Source of the DNA: Candidatus Pullilachnospira intestinigallinarum
Lineage (GTDB): Bacteria; Bacillota; Clostridia; Lachnospirales; Lachnospiraceae
DNA length: 64,000 nucleotides
Assembly: GCA_018711275.1 (NCBI GenBank)
Contig: DVIN01000017.1
Location: forward strand, 1 to 64,000
Direction: 5' to 3'
Shown here: positions 56,033 to 64,000 of the stretch, one piece after another
How positions within the stretch are numbered: the first letter of the stretch is position 1
Layout: each line of letters opens with the position of its first letter
Notes under the pieces: model-generated
Seen by the model: the letters and a program-made list of their open reading frames with translations, nothing else
Told to the model about the DNA's origin: nothing
Database searches by the model: none
Position numbers and translations under genes: made by a program

Positions 56033-57808
56033 ATGAAAATTCAGCCAAATGACAAAAAGCGGCTGCTGCAGGCGGCGCTGGGGGAGATCCCCTGCGATCT
56101 TGTGATCACCAACATTCAGCTGGTCAACGTAATCACCGGAGAAATTTATCCCGCGGATGTTTTCATCCATGACGGATTCATTGCGCATGTGGAGTACAAA
56201 AATCCCGGTTCCCAGCTGGATACGGCCAAAGAAGTGCTGGACGGAAAAGGGCGCTATCTGATCCCGGGTCTGATCGACGCCCATGAACATATCGAGAGTT
56301 CCATGATGACCCCGCGGAATTTCGCGAAAGGCGTGATTCCCCACGGAACCACCACAGTGGTCACCGACCCCCACGAGATCGCGAATGTCTGCGGCGTGGA
56401 AGGCGTCCGGTATATGCATCAGGCCGGGGATGATCTTCCCATGCGGCAGCTCATTGATATCCCCAGCTGTGTTCCGTCCGTTCCCGGTCTGGAAAACGCC
56501 GGTGCGGAATTTTTTGCCGAAGACGTGGAAGCCCTTGCCGGCCTGGACCGGGTGATCGGACTGGCGGAGGTGATGGACTTTCTGGCGGTAATCCACGGAG
56601 AAGACCGGATGATGGACATCATCGACGTGATGGACAGGAAAGGACTGTATCTGCAGGGTCATGCCCCTTATGTGTCCGGCCGGATGCTCTCCGCCTATCT
56701 GTGCGGCGGTCCCTGCACCTGCCACGAAACCAGAGACCGGAACGAGGCTCTGGAAAAACTGCGCAGCGGGATGTTTGTGGATGCCCGGGATTCCTCTATC
56801 ACCAAAAATGTGCGGGAAGTCTGCGAAGGGGTAAAGGGTGTCCGCTTCTTTGACCATCTCTGCCTGTGTACCGATGACCGGGAAGCCGATGATATCCTTC
56901 ATGTGGGCCATATGAACGATGTGGTCCGGGCAGCCATCCGCTATGGCATGGATCCGGTGACCGCCATTAAAAGCGCCACCTTTAATACCGCCAGAGAGAT
57001 TCACCTGGAAAATCTGGGAGCCATCGCTCCCGGCTATGTGGCGGATCTGCTGCTGCTGGACGATCTTCGGGAAATGAAACCCAGTCATGTGTTTTTCGGC
57101 GGAAAACTGGTGGCCCGGGACGGACGCCTGACAGTGGAGATCCCCCATCGGGAATACCCATTGGAGAAGGTCAATACCATGTATGTCAAACCCCTTTCCA
57201 GGGAAGATTTTGTCATCAGGGCTCCCATAGCGAATGGAACCGTCACGGTAAATGTGATGGAATATCCGGATCTGACCCTCTCCTCCACCTTACTGACCAC
57301 CGCCGAGCTTCCCGTAAAAAACGGAGAACTCTGCCTGGAGGGGGACGATCTGAAATATGTAGCTGTGGTAAACCGTCATAAAGGGCACGACACCATCGGC
57401 CTTGGGATTGTCAAAGGCTTCGGTACCACCTGCGGCGCTCTGGCCTCCACCGTATCTCACGACAGTCACAATCTGACCATCGTTTATGACACACCGGAAA
57501 ACGCGCTGCTGGCAGCCAATGCTCTGATTCAATGCGGCGGCGGCATGAGCGCTGTCAAAGACGGCAGTCTGCTCCATGTTCTTCAGCTTCCCCTGGCAGG
57601 ACTGATTTCCCTGAAAGAAGCCAAAGATCTGGCCGCGGACAGCCAGAAAATGAAGGACGCCAACCGGGCGCTGGGACTGACCGGAATGGAAAATCCCCTG
57701 CTCCGGATCGTCACGCTGGCCCTTCCTGTGATTCCCAATGTAAAGATGTCGGATCTGGGAATGGTGGATGTGCTGAAAAAGGAATTTATTCCTCTGTTTA
57801 CAGAATAA
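56033..57808 (+). CDS. ade: Adenine deaminase
   Basis: 591 residues, standard for bacterial Ade of the amidohydrolase superfamily. Metal site LIPGLIDAHEHIESSMM, followed by HGTTTVVTDPHEIANVCG, QGHAPYVSG, and a C-terminal domain with GCxGxGxG-like TTCGALASTVSHDSHNLTIVYD. It turns adenine into hypoxanthine and ammonia. It lies 64 bases after the purine permease and before a strong terminator, so import and deamination are probably co-expressed. Confidence 0.95.
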   Translation: MKIQPNDKKRLLQAALGEIPCDLVITNIQLVNVITGEIYPADVFIHDGFIAHVEYKNPGSQLDTAKEVLDGKGRYLIPGLIDAHEHIESSMMTPRNFAKGVIPHGTTTVVTDPHEIANVCGVEGVRYMHQAGDDLPMRQLIDIPSCVPSVPGLENAGAEFFAEDVEALAGLDRVIGLAEVMDFLAVIHGEDRMMDIIDVMDRKGLYLQGHAPYVSGRMLSAYLCGGPCTCHETRDRNEALEKLRSGMFVDARDSSITKNVREVCEGVKGVRFFDHLCLCTDDREADDILHVGHMNDVVRAAIRYGMDPVTAIKSATFNTAREIHLENLGAIAPGYVADLLLLDDLREMKPSHVFFGGKLVARDGRLTVEIPHREYPLEKVNTMYVKPLSREDFVIRAPIANGTVTVNVMEYPDLTLSSTLLTTAELPVKNGELCLEGDDLKYVAVVNRHKGHDTIGLGIVKGFGTTCGALASTVSHDSHNLTIVYDTPENALLAANALIQCGGGMSAVKDGSLLHVLQLPLAGLISLKEAKDLAADSQKMKDANRALGLTGMENPLLRIVTLALPVIPNVKMSDLGMVDVLKKEFIPLFTE

Positions 57809-57847
57809 TACCGGAAAGCATCCTCTGAAAACAGGTTCATATATAAA

Positions 57848-57895
57848 AAAGGAGACGGCAGCCGTCCATCAGACGGCAAAGCAGTCTCCTTTTTT
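57848..57895 (+). terminator. Terminator of the purine cluster
   Basis: Outer stem AAAGGAGAC/GTCTCCTTT with an inner stem GCCGTC/GACGGC, followed by T residues. Confidence 0.88.
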
Positions 57896-57962
57896 ATGCC
57901 GCAGCCGGCGGTGCCGGCCACCGCCGTTCTGCTGTTTTCATTTTTATTGATCCCGACGTCTC

Positions 57963-58589
57963 TTAAAACTCCCAGAGTTCTCTTGCTTCCTGGTCAAACT
58001 CCTCCTCCCGGAAGAAGGTTTTCCGATCCTTTTCCCCGATGGGACGCAGTACGCGGCAGGGGCTTCCCACAGCCACCACGTCTGCGGGAATATCTTTCGT
58101 CACAACACTCCCGGCTCCGATCACGGAATTCTCCCCAATGGTGACTCCCGGCAGGATCACCACATTGGCTCCCACCCATACGTTCCGGCCGATATGTACT
58201 TCTTTATTATACTGGATGCCGTCCCTGCGAAGCTGCGGAAGCACCGGATGACCGGCAGTGGCAATGGTCACATTAGGTCCGAACATTACGGCGTCGCCGA
58301 TATACACCTCGCCGTCATCCACCACCGTAAAATTAAAATTGGCATACACCCGGTTTCCCATATGAATGTGGTGGCCGCTCCAGTTGGCGTAAAAGGGAGG
58401 CTGAATAAAACACCCTTCTCCACATTCCGCAAACATTTCCTTCATCCAGGCGTTTCGCTCCTTTTCCGCATCCACCGGCAACTCATTAAATTCCTTCAGA
58501 CGGCCCAGATACGGATACTGCTCCCTGATAATTTCTTCATCGCCCGGATCATAGATCAGACCCGCCATCATTCGTTCTTTCTGCGTCAT
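57963..58589 (-). CDS. Maltose/galactoside O-acetyltransferase family protein
   Basis: 208 residues from ATG at 58589 (AAGGAG upstream). N-terminal Mac domain (MTQKERMMAGLIYDPGDEE) and left-handed beta-helix of hexapeptide repeats (HIHMGNRVYANFNFTVVDDGEVYIGDAVMFGPNVTIATAGHPV...IGRNVWVGANVVILPGVTIGENSVIGAGSVVTKDIP). The catalytic His is in TAGHPV. These enzymes move acetyl from acetyl-CoA onto sugars, probably for detoxification. Single gene. Confidence 0.92.
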   Translation of the reverse strand: MTQKERMMAGLIYDPGDEEIIREQYPYLGRLKEFNELPVDAEKERNAWMKEMFAECGEGCFIQPPFYANWSGHHIHMGNRVYANFNFTVVDDGEVYIGDAVMFGPNVTIATAGHPVLPQLRRDGIQYNKEVHIGRNVWVGANVVILPGVTIGENSVIGAGSVVTKDIPADVVAVGSPCRVLRPIGEKDRKTFFREEEFDQEARELWEF

Positions 58590-58663
58590 TTTTCTTTCTC
58601 CTTTTCTTCTCATCCCTGTGCGGTTTTTTATTCTTTCTCATTCTCCGAAGGGCACCGGCCGCA

Positions 58664-60427
58664 TCACATCTGCTGCCAGGACACCCATGTGCGCATGGAG
58701 GAAGTAACTCCCTCGCCTGTATTGGGATGCTGTACGGAGTAAACCAGATCCGCCAGAATCAGGCACAGCAGCACCACCGCCAGCACAATCCGGATTTTTC
58801 CTGGAATCTTTAAAAACAGTTCATCCAGATACGGCCCCACAAAATACAGAATAACCATACAGCCGATGGCAAATACCAGCAGTCCCTCCAGGCAGATTCT
58901 TCCATGAATATTCATGAAATTTCCCGTATAATCCCACCATTTCAGCTTCATGGTTTTCCAGAGAACCGCGGCCGTCACATACTCCAGAATTCCCGACATC
59001 ACGAAAGATGCGACAAAAACCGTCAGAGGACGTTTTACCAGGCGATGGAAAAGGAGAAGTGCCAGGACGCCTCCCGTCCCATAGATGGGGAGCCAGGGTC
59101 CGAACAACATTCCACGGTTGACAAACACACCGTCTGAAAACAGATGCAGGGATACCTCCCACAGCCAGCCGATCATGGAAAATGCGAAGAAGAACAGGAT
59201 ATACGACAGCAGCGAATACTGCCTGACCACATCCACCTGGAGAAAACCGCTGTAATGCACCGGCATGGGGAACAGCCCGTCCTGGTAATCTGCCCCCAGT
59301 CCCACAGCCACCATTCCCTCCGGCAGACGGTTATACAGTTTTCTGCTTCCATCCGGCTCCGTATTCAGCCGGTAATAAATTTTTTCCGAAGCCTCGTTTT
59401 CAAAGGGATTCACCACATAGCTCTGAGCCACCAGCACGGGATCTTCTTCCGCCGGATCCAGATAATAATCGTGGAGCAGTTCCCAGCCATCCAGTTTTTC
59501 ATCCATGGCCTTTTTTCTCAGAGCAAAGTACAGCTCCGCGAACGTTGCGGTATAATAAGGATTCAGCCAGAAAATATCCACCAGCCCCAGGGTAAACATA
59601 TTGAGGAGCATCCAGGGGAAAAAGCTGAGTTCCATCACAAAGGCACGCCATTTGTTTCCCTTCATCATCTTTCTGGACAGAAGAAATATCTGTTTTCTGT
59701 CCGCCGCCGGATTTTCCGCAAGAATATAGGGCACCATCAGATAGGAATAGGACTTAATCAGACCTCCCACAATCGTCAGGCTCCACAGCACCGTATAGAC
59801 TGTCTTCAGCAGCATCACCACCGCCTGGTTTCCCACATGTTTTACCCGAAAGGGAAAGAAGATCCGCCGCAGATCCGTACTGTAATAGCGGTGATTCTCC
59901 ATAAAGAACCGGCAGCCACCCAACACCAGCAGGTTTTTCAGGAACATCCAGATCAGAACGGTGAGTATCACGCCCAGAAAAATAACGATTGCCGAACCGA
60001 TGGCATCCCGGAATACCAGCTGGTTGAGTCCATTGATGATTCCGTACACAATGGAATCTGAGGAATTGATGTTGTTGACAAAAAATCCGATGACGCCATT
60101 GTATTCTTTTTCCACCTGATCGGACTTTCTGACATACTGATCTTCCAGCCCCTGAAACAGCTCCCTGACAATCTGGATATTGGATTTTCCCGGATCCAGC
60201 CTGATTTCCGCCGGCATATCGTCGGGAAGCGTAGCATCCCCGTCCATATCGTCACTGTTTTTCTCCATGGTAAATGCAATCCGCTGATCAATACCTTCAA
60301 TGACAGAAAAAGGATTTCCAAACAGACCCGTGGTAAATGTCAGAATCAGGCAGATGATCACACAGCGCCAGTAATTATGACGGAGCGACTTTCTGGCGTT
60401 TATTTTCAGTTGTTTTCTTTTCCACAT
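58664..60427 (-). CDS. Membrane protein fusing a DUF975-like and a CmpB-like (putative ABC permease) domain
   Basis: 587 residues. The N-terminal about 330 residues resemble DUF975 proteins: a first membrane segment after LKINARKSLRHNYWRCVIICLIL, an extracytoplasmic loop of about 110 residues, then several segments with NPFENEASEKIYY in a cytoplasmic linker. The C-terminal about 170 residues match the CmpB-like putative type IV ABC permease family: GWLWEVSLHLFSDGVFVNRGMLFGPWLPIYG, KLKWWDYTGNFMNIHGRICLEGLLVF. No ATPase gene lies nearby. The two parts usually occur as separate proteins. Function unknown. Confidence 0.75.
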   Translation of the reverse strand: MWKRKQLKINARKSLRHNYWRCVIICLILTFTTGLFGNPFSVIEGIDQRIAFTMEKNSDDMDGDATLPDDMPAEIRLDPGKSNIQIVRELFQGLEDQYVRKSDQVEKEYNGVIGFFVNNINSSDSIVYGIINGLNQLVFRDAIGSAIVIFLGVILTVLIWMFLKNLLVLGGCRFFMENHRYYSTDLRRIFFPFRVKHVGNQAVVMLLKTVYTVLWSLTIVGGLIKSYSYLMVPYILAENPAADRKQIFLLSRKMMKGNKWRAFVMELSFFPWMLLNMFTLGLVDIFWLNPYYTATFAELYFALRKKAMDEKLDGWELLHDYYLDPAEEDPVLVAQSYVVNPFENEASEKIYYRLNTEPDGSRKLYNRLPEGMVAVGLGADYQDGLFPMPVHYSGFLQVDVVRQYSLLSYILFFFAFSMIGWLWEVSLHLFSDGVFVNRGMLFGPWLPIYGTGGVLALLLFHRLVKRPLTVFVASFVMSGILEYVTAAVLWKTMKLKWWDYTGNFMNIHGRICLEGLLVFAIGCMVILYFVGPYLDELFLKIPGKIRIVLAVVLLCLILADLVYSVQHPNTGEGVTSSMRTWVSWQQM

Positions 60428-60430
60428 ATT

Positions 60431-61300
60431 TTACCGATGATCCCCCAGGAAAAACAGAGCCACAGTTCCCGGGCCGGAATGCGTTCCGATGGTCGCCCCG
60501 ATGATATTGATAAGGAAATCCTGATATCCGAACCGCTCCTGTACCAGCTGCTTTACATATTCTGCGTCTGCCAGACAGTCGCCATGGCTGATAAAGATCT
60601 TTGTCTGCTTATCTCTCCAGTCTCCAATGCGTTCTTCCATCATATCCACCAGCTTGATCAGGGATTTTTTCCGTCCTCTCACCTTTCCCAGCGGAATCAG
60701 ATGTCCTTCATTGTCCACATGAAGCACCGGTTTGATGTTAATCATGGTTCCCAGAACCGCGGCCGCCCTGGATACCCTTCCGCCCCGGTAGAGATGGTTC
60801 AGATCATCCACGGTAAATACATGGCAGAAATTCAGCTTATGCGCTTCCAGCCAACCGGCGATTTCTTCCATATCTTTGCCTGCTTTTTTCATCTCCACTG
60901 CATAATCCACGAACAGCCCCTCGCCCAGAGAAGCGCAGAGGGAATCCACCACGATGATCTTTCTGTCCGGATAACTCTCCCCGAGCTCTTCCGCCGCAAT
61001 CTTCGCACTGTTGCAGCTGCCGCTCAGTCCGGAAGAAAACGCCAGATGCAGAATATCTTTTCCTGAATCCAGAATCGGCCGCCAGGTATCCATCGTCTCC
61101 TCCGCATTGGCCTGCGAAGTGGTGGGCATGGAGCCCTGTCGCATTCTCTGATAAAATTCCTTCGGATCCATCTCTGCATTCTTCTTATAATTTTTCCCAT
61201 CCAGCGTATAGGACAGATACAGATATTCAATATGATTTTTCTCATAATAATCGTGAGGAAGATCCGTTGTATTATCTGTGGTAATCACAAAATCTCTCAT
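60431..61300 (-). CDS. DegV-family fatty acid-binding protein
   Basis: 289 residues from ATG at 61300 (AAAGGAG upstream). DegV fold with FVITTDNTTDLPHDYYEKNHIEYLYL, TSQANAEE, FSSGLSGSCNSAKIA, VDSLCASLGEGLFV and a C-terminal domain ending GTHSGPGTVALFFLG. DegV/FakB proteins hold a fatty acid for phosphorylation by FakA; no fakA is here, so the role is inferred from the family. Its likely promoter lies in the end of the S41 gene. Confidence 0.92.
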   Translation of the reverse strand: MRDFVITTDNTTDLPHDYYEKNHIEYLYLSYTLDGKNYKKNAEMDPKEFYQRMRQGSMPTTSQANAEETMDTWRPILDSGKDILHLAFSSGLSGSCNSAKIAAEELGESYPDRKIIVVDSLCASLGEGLFVDYAVEMKKAGKDMEEIAGWLEAHKLNFCHVFTVDDLNHLYRGGRVSRAAAVLGTMINIKPVLHVDNEGHLIPLGKVRGRKKSLIKLVDMMEERIGDWRDKQTKIFISHGDCLADAEYVKQLVQERFGYQDFLINIIGATIGTHSGPGTVALFFLGDHR

Positions 61301-61424
61301 TTCCTTTCTCCTTTCTTCTCTCATGGCATACCGGCCGCAAAGCGGATCGGATGCCTGCGCGTCCGCCGGAAAATCGCAGCCGCAAAACGGGCGGAAAAAA
61401 CCGGCGCTGAAATCGCTCATGCAT

Positions 61425-61460
61425 ATGGTAATTATACCATGGCCGCTTCCACCGTCTCAA
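61425..61460 (-). promoter_or_regulatory. Promoter of degV inside the 3' end of the S41 gene, with an operator-like palindrome
   Basis: Minus strand TTGAGA (61455-61460), 18-base spacer, TATAAT (61431-61436). The -10 box is the centre of the palindrome ATGGTATAATTACCAT (61425-61440). Confidence 0.5.
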
Positions 61461-62655
61461 CTGCTTTTTTCATCTGCGGATCCCGGGACAGCCACTGTGT
61501 TTCGGGAACATCAGAGAAATCAAAATCCGACTCCAGCGGATCCTGATCTTCGGGCCACTCCACCTCCACATCGGGCGTGATGCCGGTACCGTGGATATTG
61601 ACACCGCTGGGCGTATAATATTTGGCGATGGTAAGTTTGACGGCGCTGCCGTCCTCCAGCGCATAGGTTTCCTGAACAATCCCTTTTCCGAAGGTAGTGG
61701 TTCCCACCAGGGTTCCCACCTGATAATCTTTCACAGCGCCGGCAAAAATCTCCGCGGCGCTGGCGCTGTTTTCATTGACCAACACTGCCATGGGAATCTG
61801 AATGGGTGTGTTTCCTTCTCCGGTATGCTCCACCCGGTTCCCATTCTTATCCTCCGTGTACACAATCAGTCCCTCGGGAAGAATCTGTTCCAGTGTCTCA
61901 CAGACCGCGTCCAGAAGCCCTCCGGGATTATTGCGCAAATCCATGACCAGTCCCTTCATCCCCTGTTCCTGCAGGGACTGATACAGTGTTTCGAACTGCT
62001 CCGGTGTTCCTTCCGTAAAACGGGAAATTCGGATATAACCGATCTGATTTTCCAGCATTCTTCCGGTCACCACCGTCATCTCCACCTCGGCAGCCTGCAC
62101 AGTTACGGTGATCGCTTCCCGGTCGTCCCCCCGCAGCAGTGTCAGCGATGCCTCCTCCCCATTCTGCAGGCGGCCGGCCAGTTCCTCCAGCTCCATATCC
62201 CCAATGGCTTCTCCGTTCAGTTCCACCAGCTGATCCCCTGCCTGGATCCCTGCCTTCTGGGCGGGACTGTCCTGATAAACTTCCTGAACTGTAATTTCTC
62301 CCGTCTCCGCGTCTTTCATCATGGAAAGCCCGATTCCCTGATATTTTCCCTCCGCAGACTCCATCAGATTCTGGTACTGATCGGGAGAATAATATCCGGA
62401 ATAGGGATCCTCCAGGCTGGCTACCATTCCTGCGTACATACCGTCAGCCATACGCTCCTCATCCACGCCGTCCAGGTACTTTTCTTCCATCAGACGCTGA
62501 ACGGTCACTGCCTTCCTTCCGGTCTTTCCGGAAATGGCTGAATCCGAAAATGGGAAAACGCCATAATACAGATAATATCCTCCGCACAGAACCAGAAACG
62601 CTGCCGCCACACCCAGAAGAATCCCCCCGATAAATGTTTTTTTTCTGTCGCTCAT
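61432..62655 (-). CDS. S41-family C-terminal processing protease (CtpB type)
   Basis: 407 residues from ATG at 62655 (GGAGGAG upstream). One N-terminal membrane segment (FIGGILLGVAAAFLVLCGGYYLYYG), a PDZ domain (about 110-190: EVYQDSPAQKAGIQAGDQLVELNGE) and the S41 protease core with catalytic Ser in NENSASAAEIFAGA and Lys in TTFGKGIVQ. It acts outside the membrane; Bacillus CtpB cuts SpoIVFA to activate pro-SigK processing. Here it follows ftsEX, as ctpB does in Bacillus. Because the sigK gene in this window lacks a pro-sequence, a different substrate is likely. Confidence 0.9.
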   Translation of the reverse strand: MSDRKKTFIGGILLGVAAAFLVLCGGYYLYYGVFPFSDSAISGKTGRKAVTVQRLMEEKYLDGVDEERMADGMYAGMVASLEDPYSGYYSPDQYQNLMESAEGKYQGIGLSMMKDAETGEITVQEVYQDSPAQKAGIQAGDQLVELNGEAIGDMELEELAGRLQNGEEASLTLLRGDDREAITVTVQAAEVEMTVVTGRMLENQIGYIRISRFTEGTPEQFETLYQSLQEQGMKGLVMDLRNNPGGLLDAVCETLEQILPEGLIVYTEDKNGNRVEHTGEGNTPIQIPMAVLVNENSASAAEIFAGAVKDYQVGTLVGTTTFGKGIVQETYALEDGSAVKLTIAKYYTPSGVNIHGTGITPDVEVEWPEDQDPLESDFDFSDVPETQWLSRDPQMKKAVETVEAAMV

Positions 62656-62737
62656 GCTTAACTCCTCCCGATCGCTCTGCCGCGTTTTTTCAAACACCGG
62701 CGGCCCGACTTTCAAACCGCATTGTTTTTGTCATAAA

Positions 62738-62778
62738 GGAAGCTCCAAAAGATGAACATTCATCTTCTGAAGCTTTCC
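62738..62778 (-). terminator. Hairpin after ftsX
   Basis: Long imperfect stem (GGAAAGCTTC...GAGCTTCC, inner GAAGATGAA/TTCATCTTT) with a two-base loop and a short CTTTAT tail. It may reduce read-through from ftsEX into the protease gene. Confidence 0.6.
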
Positions 62779-62810
62779 CGTCTGTCTAGTATATTCCATT
62801 GAAAAACCGC

Positions 62811-63728
62811 TTATACCTTCAGATGCTTTCTGATGGTAATGATACTTCCGAAAAGACCGATTCCCATTCCCAGCACCAGTCCCACAGGGGCCAGCACCTC
62901 AAAAACCTGATTCACGTTCAGAAACTGAATCACACTGGTAAGGACACTGAATCTGGTCAGTATGTACTCCACCACCCGGTTATATAATACATACAGCAGG
63001 GCCAGCGGTATCACAGAACCGATCAGCCCGATAATAATTCCTTCGATGAGGAACGGAGCCCGCACGAAAAAGTTGGTGGCTCCAATCAGCTTCATAATGC
63101 CGATTTCTTCCTTACGGATAGAAATACCGATGGCCACTGTGTTGCTGATCAGGAACACAGCCACACACAGCAGAATCAGAATAATGGCGATGGAAATATA
63201 GCTGACCAGCCGGTTAAAGGTGGAAAGGGTGGTGGTGGCGCCCTGCAGCTGATTCACCTCGCGGACCCCATCCATCTGTTCAATTTCCTGGACGATCCGA
63301 TCCTGATCCTCAATGTTGTCCACATATACCGTATAGCTGGAAGACTGGGCCAGCGGATTGTCATTGCTGAAGCCTTCCTTATACATCTCCTCATCATCCA
63401 TACCGCTGAAATACTGCTGGCTGAACTCTTCCCATGCCTCATCTGCGGATATGTACTTTACATCCGTTACCCCCTTCAGATTCCAGATCTGGTTTCCGAT
63501 GGCATCGATGGATGCCTGATCCAAGCCGTCGTCAAACATGACGGTCACTCCCACATTTTCCTCCACAGACTGCACGATATAGCGAAAATTAATCACAATG
63601 GAAAAGAACAGTCCAAATAGAAAAATACACGCGGTCATGGTGGCAATGGAAGCCAGGGAGAACATAAAATTTCTCCAGATATTCTTAATTCCCTGCTTGG
63701 CGCTGTAGCCGATTGTACTAATTCTCAA
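62811..63728 (-). CDS. ftsX: Cell division protein FtsX
   Basis: 305 residues from a TTG at 63728, chosen because GGAAGGTG lies just before it and the product then begins [22 protein letters not shown] at 63737 is the alternative. Four membrane segments: one near residue 35, then an extracellular loop of about 120 residues, and three near the C-terminus, with the MacB/FtsX core [16 protein letters not shown]. FtsEX controls peptidoglycan hydrolases across the membrane. The start lies within the ftsE end. Confidence 0.95.
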   Translation of the reverse strand: MRISTIGYSAKQGIKNIWRNFMFSLASIATMTACIFLFGLFFSIVINFRYIVQSVEENVGVTVMFDDGLDQASIDAIGNQIWNLKGVTDVKYISADEAWEEFSQQYFSGMDDEEMYKEGFSNDNPLAQSSSYTVYVDNIEDQDRIVQEIEQMDGVREVNQLQGATTTLSTFNRLVSYISIAIILILLCVAVFLISNTVAIGISIRKEEIGIMKLIGATNFFVRAPFLIEGIIIGLIGSVIPLALLYVLYNRVVEYILTRFSVLTSVIQFLNVNQVFEVLAPVGLVLGMGIGLFGSIITIRKHLKV

Positions 63729-64000
63729 TGTATTCACCTTCCTGTTCGTCACTGATCACCACGCCCTTGCGCATGGTAATCACACGTTTTCTGAATGCAT
63801 TCACAATCTCCCGGTTATGGGTTACCACCAGAACGGTAGTTCCCCGCTCATTGATTTCCTCCAGCAGCTTCATAATCTCCAGGGAATTCTTGGGATCCAG
63901 GTTACCGGTGGGCTCATCGGCCAGAAGAATATTGGGCCGGTTCACCAGCGCCCTTGCCAGGGCCACACGCTGCTGCTCGCCTCCGGATAACTCTCTGGGA
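63718..64000 (-). CDS. ftsE: Cell division ATP-binding protein FtsE (C-terminal part, cut by window edge)
   Basis: Only the last 93 codons are present. They hold the ABC signature [15 protein letters not shown], Walker [15 protein letters not shown] and the switch His in [11 protein letters not shown], then [11 protein letters not shown]. The Walker A part lies outside the window. It pairs with FtsX; the genes overlap by 11 bases. Confidence 0.95.
   Translation of the reverse strand, partial: PRELSGGEQQRVALARALVNRPNILLADEPTGNLDPKNSLEIMKLLEEINERGTTVLVVTHNREIVNAFRKRVITMRKGVVISDEQEGEYIEN

Overview
The window is a stretch of chromosome from a spore-forming, low-oxygen Firmicute, most likely a member of the Lachnospiraceae (Clostridia). 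The evidence is a CodY regulator, HrcA with CIRCE operators, a sporulation sigma factor of the SigK type, RNase J, an IreB-type phosphoprotein, strong AGGAGG ribosome binding sites, frequent GTG/TTG starts and many genes joined by 4-base overlaps. Most of it is core genome, dense and mostly on the minus strand. No phage, insertion sequence, CRISPR array or rRNA operon is visible.

Layout: 1-540 holds five tRNAs (Gln, His, Arg, Gly, Pro) read leftward from one promoter. 600-3900 is a tightly overlapped operon (two YfcE-type phosphoesterases, an RlmL-type methyltransferase, RdgB) and a rhodanese. 4000-6260 holds a small overlooked gene for a hydrophilic, possibly spore-related peptide, a HAAS/DUF1700 membrane protein and CapA. 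6300-12800 holds mnmM, a phosphate module (Na/Pi transporter, PhoB-type regulator, PhoR-type kinase) with Pho-box-like repeats, an alpha/beta hydrolase and a small membrane protein. 12900-18200 holds apeB, tRNA-Gly, a nitroreductase, pepF and an amidase. 18300-27900 holds guaB, two membrane proteins, groES-groEL with CIRCE, codY, topA and dprA, followed by comM (to 29420) and a sigK-like gene.

30100-37050 is the block ireB-ruvX-DUF1292-rnj-ylbF-MltG-like-trmR-trhP followed by mtaB. It keeps much of the order known from Bacillus (yrzL-yrrK-yrzB-yrrL-yrrM-yrrO). 37200-48100 holds an HPr-like gene, nifS-thiI, rsmE, prmA, an AEC transporter and hrcA-grpE-dnaK-dnaJ with a second CIRCE. uvrB follows (48268-50256).

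The one clearly accessory island is 50300-53020. It is AT-richer and contains a LytTR regulator with a shortened receiver domain, a probable frameshifted two-part gene and a DUF6688-like membrane protein. 53190-57900 is a plus-strand purine/amide cluster (M20 amidohydrolase, AzgA-type permease, adenine deaminase). 57960-64000 returns to minus-strand genes: an acetyltransferase, a DUF975-CmpB fusion, DegV, an S41 protease, ftsX and the end of ftsE.

The genes fit a picture of heat shock and proteostasis (two CIRCE operons), tRNA modification (mnmM, mtaB, thiI/nifS, trmR/trhP), phosphate sensing, nutrient control by CodY and cell-wall remodelling (FtsEX with a CtpB-type protease). No complete new multi-gene system is evident. 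The best leads are the structured repeat at the groEL stop codon, the small gene at 4024-4188, the decayed regulator island at 50.3-53.0 kb, the MltG-like protein without a catalytic domain and the HPr-like protein without its histidine.
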